Made by a program: the position numbers and the translations under genes
NCBI RefSeq assembly: GCF_025244745.1
Contig: NZ_CP104213.1
Location: forward strand, 2,320,001 to 2,384,000
Source: Deinococcus rubellus
Lineage (GTDB): Bacteria > Deinococcota > Deinococci > Deinococcales > Deinococcaceae
Direction: 5' to 3'
Length of the DNA: 64,000 nt
Notes under the pieces: model-generated
Seen by the model: the letters and a program-made list of their open reading frames with translations, nothing else
The model's database searches: none
Told to the model about the DNA's origin: nothing
Shown here: piece by piece, positions 25,955-38,458 of the stretch
How the letters are laid out: each line of letters begins with the position of its first letter
Numbering within the stretch: the first letter of the stretch is position 1

Positions 25955-26888
25955 GAGTCTATTCGGAAAGTATGTAGACTAAGAGCATGACGACGACACA
26001 GCCTCACCAAGCGCAGATTGATGAGCAAGAAACCATCTGGGAAGTGCCAGATGCCCTCTGGACACGTCTTGAACCGCTCCTGATCATTGACAAACCGCGC
26101 AAGAAGTCTGGGCGTCCCTCACGGGACGCCCGTTCCATTTTCAATGGTTTAATTTGGCTCGCCCGCACCGGCAGTCAATGGAGTCAACTCCCACGGCGCT
26201 ACTCTCCGGTCTCTACGGCTCACGAGCGCTTCAGCGCTTGGGTGGAACATGGCTGTCTCAGACGGGCGTGGGCGGTGATCCTCGAGGAATATGGCGAGGA
26301 ACTCGGCATCGATTGGGAGTGGCAAGCCGCAGACGGGAGCATTGTCAAAGCGCCGTTGGGAAAAAGGGGGCCTCCGGTGCCGAGGAAGCCACGGGGAGCA
26401 ATCCAACTGACCGAGGCAAAGCTGGTTGTAAACGCACTCTCCTGACGGATGCCAAAGGTATTCCGTTAGCGGTCGTGCTGTGTGGGGCCAACCGCCATGA
26501 CAGTCAGAAACTCAAAGACGTGCTGGAGGCCGTTGTCACCGTTGTTCCTCAACCGCAGATTGAGGAACAACGCCATCTCCTTCTTGACCGTGGATACGAC
26601 ACGCCGACGTGTCGCACCTTAGCCTGCGATGCGGGCTTCGTCGTGCATATTCCGAAAAAAGCGTCAAAGGAAACACCGCTTCCTGCGCCAACAGACCCAG
26701 ATCGCCATCCGCCAAGACGTTGGGTGGTGGAAGTTGGGCACGCTTGGTTCAATCGGTTCAGACGGCTCCAGACCCGCTGGGAAAAGCGTCAAGCGCTGTA
26801 TCTGGGATTTGTCGAGTTGGCTGCCTGCCTCATCATCTGGCGAAAACTGGCCCCGCTCATCACCTGAATAGACTTTCCGAACAGGCTC
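25955..26888 (+). mobile_element. IS5-family insertion sequence
   Basis: 934 bp with 19-bp terminal inverted repeats (25955-25973 and 26870-26888; 16 of 19 match; core TTCGGAAAGT). TAA flanks both ends (25952-25954 and 26889-26891), a plausible 3-bp target duplication. It encodes one DDE transposase in two frames. Inserted 47 bp beyond the PKS operon. Confidence 0.85.
25987..26867 (+). CDS. IS5-family transposase, two frames joined by -1 frameshift
   Basis: The upstream frame runs from ATG 25987 to 26445 and the downstream frame from about 26357 to 26867. They overlap at a slippery run A AAA AGG GGG (about 26361-26370), consistent with a programmed -1 shift. The N-terminal part has PDALWTRLEPLL and GRPSRDARSIFNGLIWLAR. 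The catalytic residues are D in QAADGSIVKA, D in LLLDRGYDTP and E in RRWVVEVGHAWFNRFRRL (DDE, with the usual Y-(2)-R-(3)-E-(6)-K-like context). The assignment to the IS427-like subgroup is by pattern. The fused product would be about 293 residues. Confidence 0.82.
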
Positions 26889-26954
26889 TAAACGTCGAAA
26901 GGTCCGGGGAACCGCAGTTCCCTCAAACCCTTTGACCTTTCGTATTCAACCCAT

Positions 26955-28109
26955 TCAGGAGCCGGAGCTGACGCGGTAGATCAGACCGTTGCCGTCGTCG
27001 GTCAGCAGCAGCGAGCCATCGGGGGCCAGATGCACGTCGACCGGACGCCCGGAGGTGCTCAGGCCACTGTGAAAGCCGGTCAGGAAGTCCTGGGTCTCGC
27101 CAGTCTGCGGGTTGACGGTGATGACCTTGTAGCCCGACTGCGGCAGCCGGTTCCAGGAGCCGTGCAGCGCCGCGAACATCAACCCGTCGTACTGGGCCGG
27201 GAAGGCCCTGGCCGCATTCTGGGCGGGTGTGTAAAAGGTGATGCCCAGCGGCGCGGCGTGGGCGGTGGTGGTGGCGAATGAAGGCTGTGCAGCGTCGCAG
27301 TAGGCCTGATCCTTCTTGCCGAACTCCTTGTCCCAGGTCTGTTTGGTGTTGGCGGCCAGCGGGTAGCAGTAGGGCCAGCCGTAGTTGGCACCGTCTTGCA
27401 ACTTGAAAAACGATTCGGGCGGCGTGTCGTTGCCGAGCAGATCACGGCCGTTGGCACTGGCGTAGAAGGTGCCCGCGTTCCAGGCCAGTCCCACCGCGTT
27501 CCTGAGACCAGTGGCGTAGGGGCGGCCGTCCTTGCCGTTCTCGTCGTAGACCCACACGGCGGCCCGCTTGGGGTCGGTCTCCTCGCAGGCATTGCAGTCG
27601 CTGCCCGCCGCCACGTACATCCGGTCGTCCGGCCCGAAGACCACCGTGCGCGAGTAGTGCTTGCCTTTGGCGGGCAGATCAACGAGTTTCTCGGGCGCGG
27701 CGCTGGCCGCCGTGTCGCCCACTGCGTAGGGAAATCTCACCACTGCGTCGGTATCGGCCACGTAGAGGTAGCCCTTGTGGAAGGCCAGGCCATGTGGCTC
27801 GTTCAGGCCGCTGGCAAACACCTGTTTGGAGTCGAGCTTGCCGTCCCCGTTGCGGTCGAGCAGGACGTCCACCTGCCCGGCCTCCAGATCGCTGACGAAC
27901 ACGTCGCCGTTGGGCGCAGTCGCCATCAGGCGCGGTTTTTTGAAGCCGGAGGCATAGACCTCAGCATGAAATCCGGCGGGCAGCGTCAGGCCCAGATCCG
28001 GCGCGGCGGTATTGGGGCCGCGCACATAGGCGCAGGCTCCCAGCGTGAGACTCAGGACACCCAGCAGCCCCAGACGGCCCAGCCTCAGATGGTTCAGAGA
28101 AACGGTCAT
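26955..28109 (-). CDS. PQQ-type sugar dehydrogenase (sorbosone dehydrogenase-like), lipoprotein
   Basis: 384 residues. The lipobox LGAC near residue 25 predicts a lipoprotein. The body is a six-bladed beta-propeller of the soluble glucose/sorbosone dehydrogenase family: LPAGFHAEVYASGFKKPRLMA, NGDVFVSDLEAGQVDVLLD, GLNEPHGLAFH, ATGLRNAVGLAWN and GWPYCYP are typical. These enzymes use pyrroloquinoline quinone to oxidise sugars in the periplasm. No PQQ biosynthesis genes are seen here. The 5-prime leader (28110-28250) is long and appears structured. Confidence 0.88.
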   Translation of the reverse strand: MTVSLNHLRLGRLGLLGVLSLTLGACAYVRGPNTAAPDLGLTLPAGFHAEVYASGFKKPRLMATAPNGDVFVSDLEAGQVDVLLDRNGDGKLDSKQVFASGLNEPHGLAFHKGYLYVADTDAVVRFPYAVGDTAASAAPEKLVDLPAKGKHYSRTVVFGPDDRMYVAAGSDCNACEETDPKRAAVWVYDENGKDGRPYATGLRNAVGLAWNAGTFYASANGRDLLGNDTPPESFFKLQDGANYGWPYCYPLAANTKQTWDKEFGKKDQAYCDAAQPSFATTTAHAAPLGITFYTPAQNAARAFPAQYDGLMFAALHGSWNRLPQSGYKVITVNPQTGETQDFLTGFHSGLSTSGRPVDVHLAPDGSLLLTDDGNGLIYRVSSGS

Positions 28110-28457
28110 TGACTCAGGAGAGCGCAGCCAGATGAGACAGGTGAGTCAGGTGGGTGAAGTGGAGCCTTTGCTCGCGGGGCGATTTTGAACCCCGGAGATG
28201 CCGTCTACAAACGATCAGCCCACCAACAATCTGCGAGAGCAGGGTTTCCAGATCAAATGGGAACGAGACCAAAAAGAAGGAACCGCTTCCGGCTCTGGGC
28301 TTAAGAAGGGTTCCTGCTGCGCGGCGGACTTCACTCGGCCCGCCTTTCAATTGTGCGCTGTTGAGAACATCGTACCAACAAAACGTCACATGCTTGTCAC
28401 AGCCTGATGAACACGCCTTAACGTCCGGCACACACCAATCCCGGCACTGATTTGCGC
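28110..28457. other. Intergenic region with structured, tRNA-like segment
   Basis: Between recG and the sugar dehydrogenase gene, both minus strand. On the minus strand a stem TGCTCtC/GCGAGCA (ends about 28242 and 28170) encloses a D-arm-like CAG...CTG with GTTGGTGG and a T-arm-like CGGGG-TTCAAAATCG-CCCCG. The anticodon arm does not pair properly and the T loop is three nt too long, so this is at most a tRNA relic or a leader RNA. No gene is supported. Confidence 0.4.
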
Positions 28458-30806
<2,349 letters not shown>

Positions 30807-30815
30807 GGCGGACTC

Positions 30816-30821
30816 AGTCTA
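30816..30821 (-). promoter_or_regulatory. -10 element TAGACT upstream of recG
   Basis: Nine nt before the ATG at 30806; no Shine-Dalgarno. Confidence 0.5.
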
Positions 30822-30876
30822 AAGGGAAGAGCGCCGCCAGAACGTGTAATCAGAAGTGTGGATTCACAGTGTGTCT

Positions 30877-31764
30877 TCAAAACGGCTTTTCGCAGACCTG
30901 GTAGGTCACGACGGCGCGGCGCACCTCGAGTTGCGTGTCGCCGTGCCAGGCATCACTCTCGTCGTCGATGGCCTTGAGCATCGCTGCGCCGCCGTGATCC
31001 GAGTCGGGTTCACCGTCAAATCCGCCGTGGCGGCCCTTGAGAAAGAATTTCTGGTAATAGGCGGCGATAGCCGGAGCGTAGGCGTCAAGCTGTTTTTCAC
31101 CTTTGCTGATCTGGTCACGGTTGTCGGGCTTGAACTCGTAGACCCACAGCCCGTCGCCGTTCACCAGCACCAGATCGGGGCGCTGGCCGGACAAGCCGTC
31201 AAAGGTTCTGTCGCAGACCTTGACCACCGCCGAAGCACTGCTGCACAGATCGGCGTGGGCCTTCTTGCCGTACTCCAGCGCGAACTGCACGAAGGGATGA
31301 CCGCTGCCTTTCAGCACCAGACCGTCGTCCAGGGCATTCAACTTCTTCTCCTCACTCCCCAGGTTCTCCAGAAGGGTCTTCACATCACCCTCGCTGGACG
31401 GATCAGCGCTCCGCAGGTCATCGGCCCGTTTTTTGAGCTCAGCCAGCACGGGCCGCAGCTTGTTCATCTGCTCCAGTTCCTGCTGCTGCCAGCTATAGCC
31501 GATCTCGGTGGCAAACTTCTTGGCGTCGTCGGTTTCTTCGCCGTAACTGGTATCGAGCTGGCCGCAGTAGGCCTCCCAGATCATTTGCAGGGCACGTTCG
31601 TTGAGGGTGTAGATGTCGCGGGTCTTGGCAATCCAGTCCTCAGCAGCGCTCTTCCACGATCCGAAGCTGTCGTCCGAGGCGAAGACTGGCCCGCCCGCAC
31701 CAAGCAACAGGACCAACATACCGGGGAGCAGCAGGCGAAGTGATAAGGGGGAAGTGCGTTTCAT
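30877..31764 (-). CDS. Exported protein with PD-(D/E)XK nuclease (REase-toxin-like) domain
   Basis: 295 residues. A signal peptide (LRLLLPGMLVLLLGAGGPVFA) is followed by a helical region (35-150). Residues about 185-250 show the restriction-endonuclease-fold signature: D197 in QRPDLVLVN, then E210-F-K212 in VYEFKPDN, then Q225-L-D-A-Y229 (QxxxY). RPDxV...YExKPxN...GxxQLxxY is the pattern of polymorphic-toxin nuclease domains (Tox-REase-5-like). An exported nuclease is inferred: antibacterial, nutritional, or acting on environmental DNA. Its upstream neighbour, also exported, starts 36 nt away in the same operon. Function not proven; four or more cysteines suggest disulfides outside the cell. 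Confidence 0.6.
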   Translation of the reverse strand: MKRTSPLSLRLLLPGMLVLLLGAGGPVFASDDSFGSWKSAAEDWIAKTRDIYTLNERALQMIWEAYCGQLDTSYGEETDDAKKFATEIGYSWQQQELEQMNKLRPVLAELKKRADDLRSADPSSEGDVKTLLENLGSEEKKLNALDDGLVLKGSGHPFVQFALEYGKKAHADLCSSASAVVKVCDRTFDGLSGQRPDLVLVNGDGLWVYEFKPDNRDQISKGEKQLDAYAPAIAAYYQKFFLKGRHGGFDGEPDSDHGGAAMLKAIDDESDAWHGDTQLEVRRAVVTYQVCEKPF

Positions 31765-31799
31765 ATGTGATTTCTCCCATGTGGCTGATGCAGTGATCT

Positions 31800-32156
31800 T
31801 CAGTCGCAGGTATCGAAGCAGATCACCTTGGAGACCCGCAGCGCCATCTCGCCTTGCAGCTTGTTGACCAGATTGCCGTCGTCGCCCACTGCCATTACCA
31901 TCGCCGTTGCGCGCGGCTGGGTGCCGATGCAGGTCACCGCCACATACACGCCCGATTTGCTGCCCGACACTTCTATTCCCGGCGTCACCCGGATGCCCTG
32001 ATAGCCCAGATACCGAAAACTGCTCTGGGCGAAACTCAGACAGGTGCTGGTGCGCCCGGCGTTGGTCGGGGTCGAGGTCCAGTAGAGGGAAGCCGCGCTG
32101 GCACTGCTGGCAAAAGCGATCATCAGGGCAGTCAGGATGCGAACAGGACGTTTCAT
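31800..32156 (-). CDS. Small exported cysteine-containing protein
   Basis: 118 residues with a signal peptide (RILTALMIAFASSASA). The mature part of about 97 residues is beta-rich and has four cysteines (TSTCLSF, VTCIG, VICFDTC), probably forming disulfides. I do not recognise a family. It is 35 nt upstream of the PD-(D/E)XK protein gene and on the same strand, so the two are probably cotranscribed; it might be a partner or inhibitor, which is only inference from position. Confidence 0.6.
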   Translation of the reverse strand: MKRPVRILTALMIAFASSASAASLYWTSTPTNAGRTSTCLSFAQSSFRYLGYQGIRVTPGIEVSGSKSGVYVAVTCIGTQPRATAMVMAVGDDGNLVNKLQGEMALRVSKVICFDTCD

Positions 32157-32475
32157 AGGGTGACCTCCACAGTCGGTCAGCTCAACGCCTCGCCGCTGTG
32201 AAGCCAGTCAACACGCCGGGGCGTTAAAGTCCTGTCAACTCTGGCGGCCCGAATATCAGACGGACTCCGATTAGATCGTGTACAGAGTATGTGTGCTGAA
32301 CGCGATTTAATCCGACCAGCGGGAGTAGGAGAAGATACTGATTCTGCGTTGTGGAAGGACATCCCACGCTGTTTGTGGGGTGTACTAGAATTAAGCGGAA
32401 TCAGGATCAGACGGTCAATTTCATCTGTCGTGCCAGTGGGTCGGTGGCGGGGATCCTGGACGGCAGGATACGGGT
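32157..32475. other. Intergenic region without a gene
   Basis: No coding signal. An interrupted inverted repeat GATTAGATCG (32269-32278) and CGATTTAATC (32303-32312), 9 of 10 matching, may be a regulatory site for the exported-protein operon below it. CAGACGG occurs twice (about 32256 and 32412). Confidence 0.35.
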
Positions 32476-32733
32476 CTATTCCGGTTCCAGCAGTTTGGCG
32501 GCCTGCTCACGCAGCCGGTCCTGGGCAGCCTGACGCATGTACTGGGCGGCCAGCGGGTCCTTGATGAGCTGGGCGGCCTCGAACAGCAGCAGGTTCGCCT
32601 CGATCATCCGCCAGTCGTCCGGGCCGATGGGCGCGTGTCTGAGGCCCTGGCTGTCGAGCACCACGCCGCCGGAGTATTCCGCCCGGATAAAGATGACGGC
32701 AGCCACCACGTCCGAAGAGTGCGCCTTCAGCAT
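32476..32733 (-). CDS. Small hypothetical protein, 85 residues
   Basis: Start at ATG 32733 because a strong Shine-Dalgarno (AGGAGG, 6 nt before) precedes it; a longer frame upstream has none. An N-terminal beta-strand segment (SDVVAAVIFIRAEYSGGVVL) is followed by two amphipathic helices ending in RLREQAAKLLEPE. No family recognised and no signal peptide. It lies between the herA-nurA operon and the exported-protein operon. Confidence 0.6.
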   Translation of the reverse strand: MLKAHSSDVVAAVIFIRAEYSGGVVLDSQGLRHAPIGPDDWRMIEANLLLFEAAQLIKDPLAAQYMRQAAQDRLREQAAKLLEPE

Positions 32734-32808
32734 GTCTCCCCTCCTGACTTCCGAGCCTAGTGGCGGGCGCGTCAAACGCCTGTCAAAGACTGGAGAGAAG
32801 CCGTCCCA

Positions 32809-34649
<1,841 letters not shown>

Positions 34650-34653
<4 letters not shown>

Positions 34654-35699
34654 GCGACGACCCCCAGTTCCCGTGCCAGATGGCTTCTGATGCGCCGGGT
34701 CACCAGGTCCAGGCTGCCCATCGCGCGGCCCATGGCCTGCTCCAGCGCCGCCGTGGGAATCAGGTTCTGCGGAGCGCGGGCGTCCTTGTGCGGCTGACTG
34801 GCGAGTCGGCACAGCAGTGCCCCCGACAGGTTGGCGATGTCCAGCACCGCGCGCGGCACGAAGTCGGTGTCCTCGGGAGCGTGCATCTCCAGGCGCATGA
34901 CCCCGGCAAGCGGGTGCTGATAAAACGGGGCCTCGCACAGCCGCACGTACCAGGTAAAGCGCTGCTCGCGGGTGCGGGCGGGGGTGAGTCCGTTGTCGCC
35001 CACCGCAAAACGCAGAATCGGGGTGCGCTCGCCGGGTTTGAGCTGGCTGAGCAGTCCGATCCGGTCCGCGCCCAGGTAATCGGTGTGCAGGGTCTTGACG
35101 CAGCCCACCACCGCGCTGCCCGCCGTGCCGATTCTGACCGGGCCGTCTTGCAGCACCAGCGTCTCGGCCAGGGCGTTGGCATCGGTGTCGTCCAGCGGCA
35201 GCGGTGAGGCGAGTTCGGCGGCCAGGGCCTGCTCACTGGCGAGCATCAGGCGCTGCACAGCGCTCTTGGGGCCTTCGAGTTGCGCGCCCGCAAACGAGTG
35301 CGGCTGGTACTCCAGCGCCCCGGTGTGGGGGTTGCGCGGCGAGAAGCGGGCCACCGGCACCCGGCTGAGCGCCTCGTCACTGTAGGCCAGGATGCGCCGC
35401 GCCCGCACACCCAGCAGTTCGGCCTGCCGGGAGCCGTGCGGGCACAGATCCACCGCGCCCACCACGTAGGCCCCGAAACCCGCCACGCTGAGTGCGCCGT
35501 CGTCGTCGAGCAGCAAGCGGGCTTCCATGCGCGGCTTGCCGTCAATGGTCAAGACCCTCTTCAGGCGCTCCGGCACCGGCTTTCTGGCAACGGCGGCCCA
35601 GCGCGGCGTCTCGGCGTCGAACACCAGTCCGGCGAAGGGCTTGAGGGTCAGTTGCCCATCGAGGGTATCCACGGGCCAGGGGTCGAGACGAATCTGCAT
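34650..35699 (-). CDS. nurA: NurA 5-prime to 3-prime nuclease
   Basis: 349 residues. NurA fold with acidic metal ligands: [21 protein letters not shown] holds the N-terminal conserved [13 protein letters not shown] and [13 protein letters not shown] lie in the C-terminal half (conserved D). NurA is a manganese-dependent 5-prime exo/endonuclease that degrades DNA in complex with HerA. ATG 35699 is chosen because TAGAAT lies seven nt upstream, matching the leaderless pattern; ATG 35708 is the alternative. Four-nt overlap with herA downstream. Confidence 0.9.
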
Positions 35700-35706
35700 G
35701 TCGGGC

Positions 35707-35712
35707 ATTCTA
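35707..35712 (-). promoter_or_regulatory. -10 element TAGAAT, leaderless promoter of nurA-herA
   Basis: Seven nt before the ATG at 35699; this settles the nurA start. Confidence 0.55.
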
Positions 35713-35820
35713 GCGGCTGATGTTTGGGGCCAGTGTTTCGCTGGGGGCAGAATGGAGTGCAGGCGGCAACAAAAAAGAGCCACCTCGCGGCAGCCCCTGT
35801 CACAGCCCGGTCTTTGAACC

Positions 35821-36354
35821 TTACTGCGAGACCTTGATGCCGTTGACGAATGTCCGGACGGCGATGTCGTTGGTGCTGTAATCCTTGACGGACGAGTCCA
35901 CGTTCAGAATCAGCATCCGGCCCTGGGCACTGGTCACCAGCATCTCGCGCCGCAGGTCGCCGTTCTTTCCGGCCAGCGTATAGATGAACTGCGCCCAGGG
36001 GGTGCCCTGAATGGTGAGCAGCTTGGGCGTGAGCGTTTTGAGGCCTGCCACCTGCGCCTTGATGACGGCGGGGAACTGACTGACCAGCCCGCTGACCTCA
36101 CCCGGCTTGAGCGCGGCCTGACGCCACTCGAAGCCCATCGTCACCTTCTTGTCGTTGGTCAGAAAGACCGCTTCGGGACGGCTCTGGGCCGGATAGATTT
36201 TCTGGATGGCGACGGGGGTCAGCGTCAGCAGGGTATCGCTGGTTTCCACGCTGAGCGGCAAGTTGGACAGTTGGACCGTGGCAGCCTGGGCGAGGCCGCT
36301 GCCCACCAGCCCGAAGAACAAGGCAACTGCTGCTCCCTGAGACAGACGATTCAT
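35821..36354 (-). CDS. Exported hypothetical protein, 177 residues
   Basis: A signal peptide (GAAVALFFGLVGSGLAQA) is followed by a beta-rich mature domain of about 152 residues. The features VFLTNDKKVTMGFEWRQ and GTPWAQFIYTLAGKNGDLRREMLVTSAQGRMLILNVDSS resemble small envelope proteins of unknown function that sense or bind in the periplasm. No catalytic residues identified. The start is supported by TAGGCT seven nt upstream. It is transcribed separately from nurA, which begins 122 nt beyond its stop. Confidence 0.65.
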   Translation of the reverse strand: MNRLSQGAAVALFFGLVGSGLAQAATVQLSNLPLSVETSDTLLTLTPVAIQKIYPAQSRPEAVFLTNDKKVTMGFEWRQAALKPGEVSGLVSQFPAVIKAQVAGLKTLTPKLLTIQGTPWAQFIYTLAGKNGDLRREMLVTSAQGRMLILNVDSSVKDYSTNDIAVRTFVNGIKVSQ

Positions 36355-36361
36355 AATCCTC

Positions 36362-36367
36362 AGCCTA
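36362..36367 (-). promoter_or_regulatory. -10 element TAGGCT, leaderless promoter
   Basis: Seven nt before the ATG at 36354. Confidence 0.5.
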
Positions 36368-36616
36368 ACGGCTGCCTTCCATCTGACGATGTGTCAAACA
36401 TGAGGAAGCCTCAGCCCAGCATCAGAAACCGAACAGCTTGTCTATGACAGGAGCCCTGTCCTGGGGGCCATGTTGCCACTGGACCGCCCTCTACATCCAT
36501 GGACTCCGGCGCGGGCTGAAGCTGACGCGGCCTTCACGTCACCCTACCCTTCAGTTTTGAGTCAGGCGGCAGGCCAACAGTGGGCAGCATCTGAATCCTG
36601 CCTCTGGAGGCCCCAT

Positions 36617-37888
36617 ATGCCCACGACAAAAATCCTGCTGCTGACCCTGTCCGCCGCCCTGCTCGCCGCCCCCGCCCACGCCAGCGGGGCCACCCTCAGC
36701 CCGCAGAGCATCATCGTCAACCCGGCCCAGCCCTCGCTCGGCGTACAGGTGTGGGTGGGCAAGGACGCCCAGGGCCAGGGCACCGCCAGCTACCGCATCG
36801 GCGAGGCAATCCGGGTGGGCGTGCAGGTCACCCAGGACGCTTACGTGTATCTGTTTGACATTAACAGCGCGGGCGAGATCAGCCTGTTCGTGCCCAACGG
36901 CTATGACGGCCCCCAGGGCAACTTCGTGGCGGCGGGGCGTCGTATGGTCTTTCCCGGCCAGGGCGCGCAGTACACCCTGACGGTGGGCGGCCCGCGCGGT
37001 CAGGACCGGATTCTGGCGCTGGCCAGCCGGACGGCGCTCGACTTATCAGACATCGCCAGCTTCGCCGGATCGCAGGGCTTCGGCTCCGTCACGGTGCAGG
37101 GCGAGGCCCAGCTCGGCCAGGTACTGTCGGGGGCCGTGAGCAACCTCGACGCCCAGGACTGGGTCACGGCGGTGACGTACTACGGCGTCGGCGTGCGTGG
37201 GCAGGGCAACCCGCAGGTCACTGGCCCGATCATCGTGGTGGTGCCGCCGCCCGCACCTGTCCAGCCCGCGCCAGCCCAGCCAACTCCCGTGCAGCCCGCG
37301 CCACCACCCATCCCCGTCGTCACCATTCAGCCCGGCGAGCGCGGGGACGGCAGCTTTGACAGCACCGTACGCGAGGCATTTGACCGGACGACGGGGGCAC
37401 AGGCCCTCGGCAGCGCCGAGAGCTACGTGGCGCGCTGGGGCACGGGCGTGCGGCAAAAGTTTACGGGGGCCGCCGCTTATGGCCGCGCAGTGATTTTGCA
37501 CGCCGATGGCAGCAACCGGGCCTACGCCGTTCACGGCCGCATTCTGGAGCGCTATCTGACACTGAGCCAAGCTGAGAGCGGCGGCACGAAACCCCCCGCC
37601 CGGCTGGGCTGGGCAGCAGGCGACGAGAAGATCATTCCGCGCAACCGTTACGGCTCCACCGGCCTCTACGGCTTCTTCCAGAACGGGGCGCTTTACTTCT
37701 CGGAGAGGTACGGGACCTACTGGCTGGTCGGCGACCTGCTCAAAAAATATCAGGGGCTGGGCGGCTCCGGAAGCTTCCTGGGCTTTCCCATCCGCGACCA
37801 ATACCTGATGAACGGCGGCTGGGCGGGCGACTTCGAGGGCGGCAGTATCCGTTACCAGAACGGGACTTATCAGGTGTACAGGAAGTAA
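36617..37888 (+). CDS. Exported DUF4384 protein with LGFP-like repeats
   Basis: 423 residues from ATG 36617, preceded by TGGAGG. A signal peptide (ILLLTLSAALLAAPAHA) precedes a DUF4384-like domain at 25-210 (YRIGEAIRVGVQVTQDAYVYLFDINSAGEISLFVPNG). A proline-rich hinge (VQPAPAQPTPVQPAPPP) separates it from the C-terminal 150 residues, which contain LGFP-type repeats (FLGFPIRDQY, ...GWAGDFEGGSIRY). LGFP repeats are common in cell-wall anchored proteins, and DUF4384 domains in envelope proteins of Deinococcus. Probably surface-attached. A GGGACCAGA hairpin terminator follows. Confidence 0.8.
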   Translation: MPTTKILLLTLSAALLAAPAHASGATLSPQSIIVNPAQPSLGVQVWVGKDAQGQGTASYRIGEAIRVGVQVTQDAYVYLFDINSAGEISLFVPNGYDGPQGNFVAAGRRMVFPGQGAQYTLTVGGPRGQDRILALASRTALDLSDIASFAGSQGFGSVTVQGEAQLGQVLSGAVSNLDAQDWVTAVTYYGVGVRGQGNPQVTGPIIVVVPPPAPVQPAPAQPTPVQPAPPPIPVVTIQPGERGDGSFDSTVREAFDRTTGAQALGSAESYVARWGTGVRQKFTGAAAYGRAVILHADGSNRAYAVHGRILERYLTLSQAESGGTKPPARLGWAAGDEKIIPRNRYGSTGLYGFFQNGALYFSERYGTYWLVGDLLKKYQGLGGSGSFLGFPIRDQYLMNGGWAGDFEGGSIRYQNGTYQVYRK

Positions 37889-37902
37889 CGCCGGACCACC
37901 GC

Positions 37903-37945
37903 AGGGACCAGAACGTGTTCCGCGTCTGGTCCCTTGTCGGTCTTC
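37903..37945 (+). terminator. Rho-independent terminator
   Basis: AGGGACCAGA (37903-37912) pairs with TCTGGTCCCT (37925-37934); TGTCGGTCTTCTGTTC follows. Confidence 0.65.
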
Positions 37946-37989
37946 TGTTCTCGCCAGTCCCCCAGCGCCGTCGCCTGCGCTGTTCGGCC

Positions 37990-38458
37990 TGGCCCCGTGA
38001 GGGCTTGAGGTCCTGACCCGGGGTGGTGGAGACAACGCCGAGCTGAAGGAAAGCAGTGGGCAAATCGCCCAGATTCCACGTCAGCAGGCGCGAGGGCATC
38101 TGGCCGAACCACCCGTCCGCCAAGCCGAGCAACGTCCCGAAGACCAGCAGCACTGGAGCAGTCAGCAACACACCGATCAGGACTCGCCCGCCGTACCGCC
38201 GCTGCCGTGTGCCGCCGCGCAACCGCACCCAGAGAAAGCGGAACAGCACGGTGGGAAACCCATGAAACGCCCGCCCGACACCGAGCGCCAGTGCAAGGAT
38301 GACCCCGCCCGTACCTGAGCGGCTGAGGCCCAGCCACCGCAAAAAAGCCGTGCCCAGGCTAAGCGCACCAGCAGACCGAGCAGATCGAGGCCTATCATCA
38401 GCGCGCCGTCACGGAGGACCAGGGCCACCGCGCAGGCCTGGCCCAGTCCCAGCACCAT
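37990..38458 (-). pseudogene. Decayed polytopic membrane protein gene (DUF4173-like)
   Basis: On the minus strand one frame encodes ALMVLGLGQACAVALVLRDG and more hydrophobic sequence to ...LAWARLF; after a six-T run (38341-38346) the reading continues in another frame with RWLGLSRSGTGGVILALALG, then GRVLIGVLLTAPVLLVFGTL and ADGWFGQ. Adding one T would join them. Past about 37990 the frame runs into unrelated sequence and the protein is truncated. The helices resemble DUF4173/DUF4153-type membrane proteins. A further hydrophobic segment in another frame lies at about 38490-38560. Confidence 0.5.

Noticed and set aside
25987..26867. IS5 transposase as a frameshifted pseudogene
   Set aside because: The frames join at an A5G5 slippery run and the DDE residues are intact, which is usual for programmed frameshifting in this family.
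28165..28245. Functional tRNA on the minus strand
   Set aside because: The anticodon stem does not pair in any register tried and the T loop has three extra bases. Kept only as a finding.
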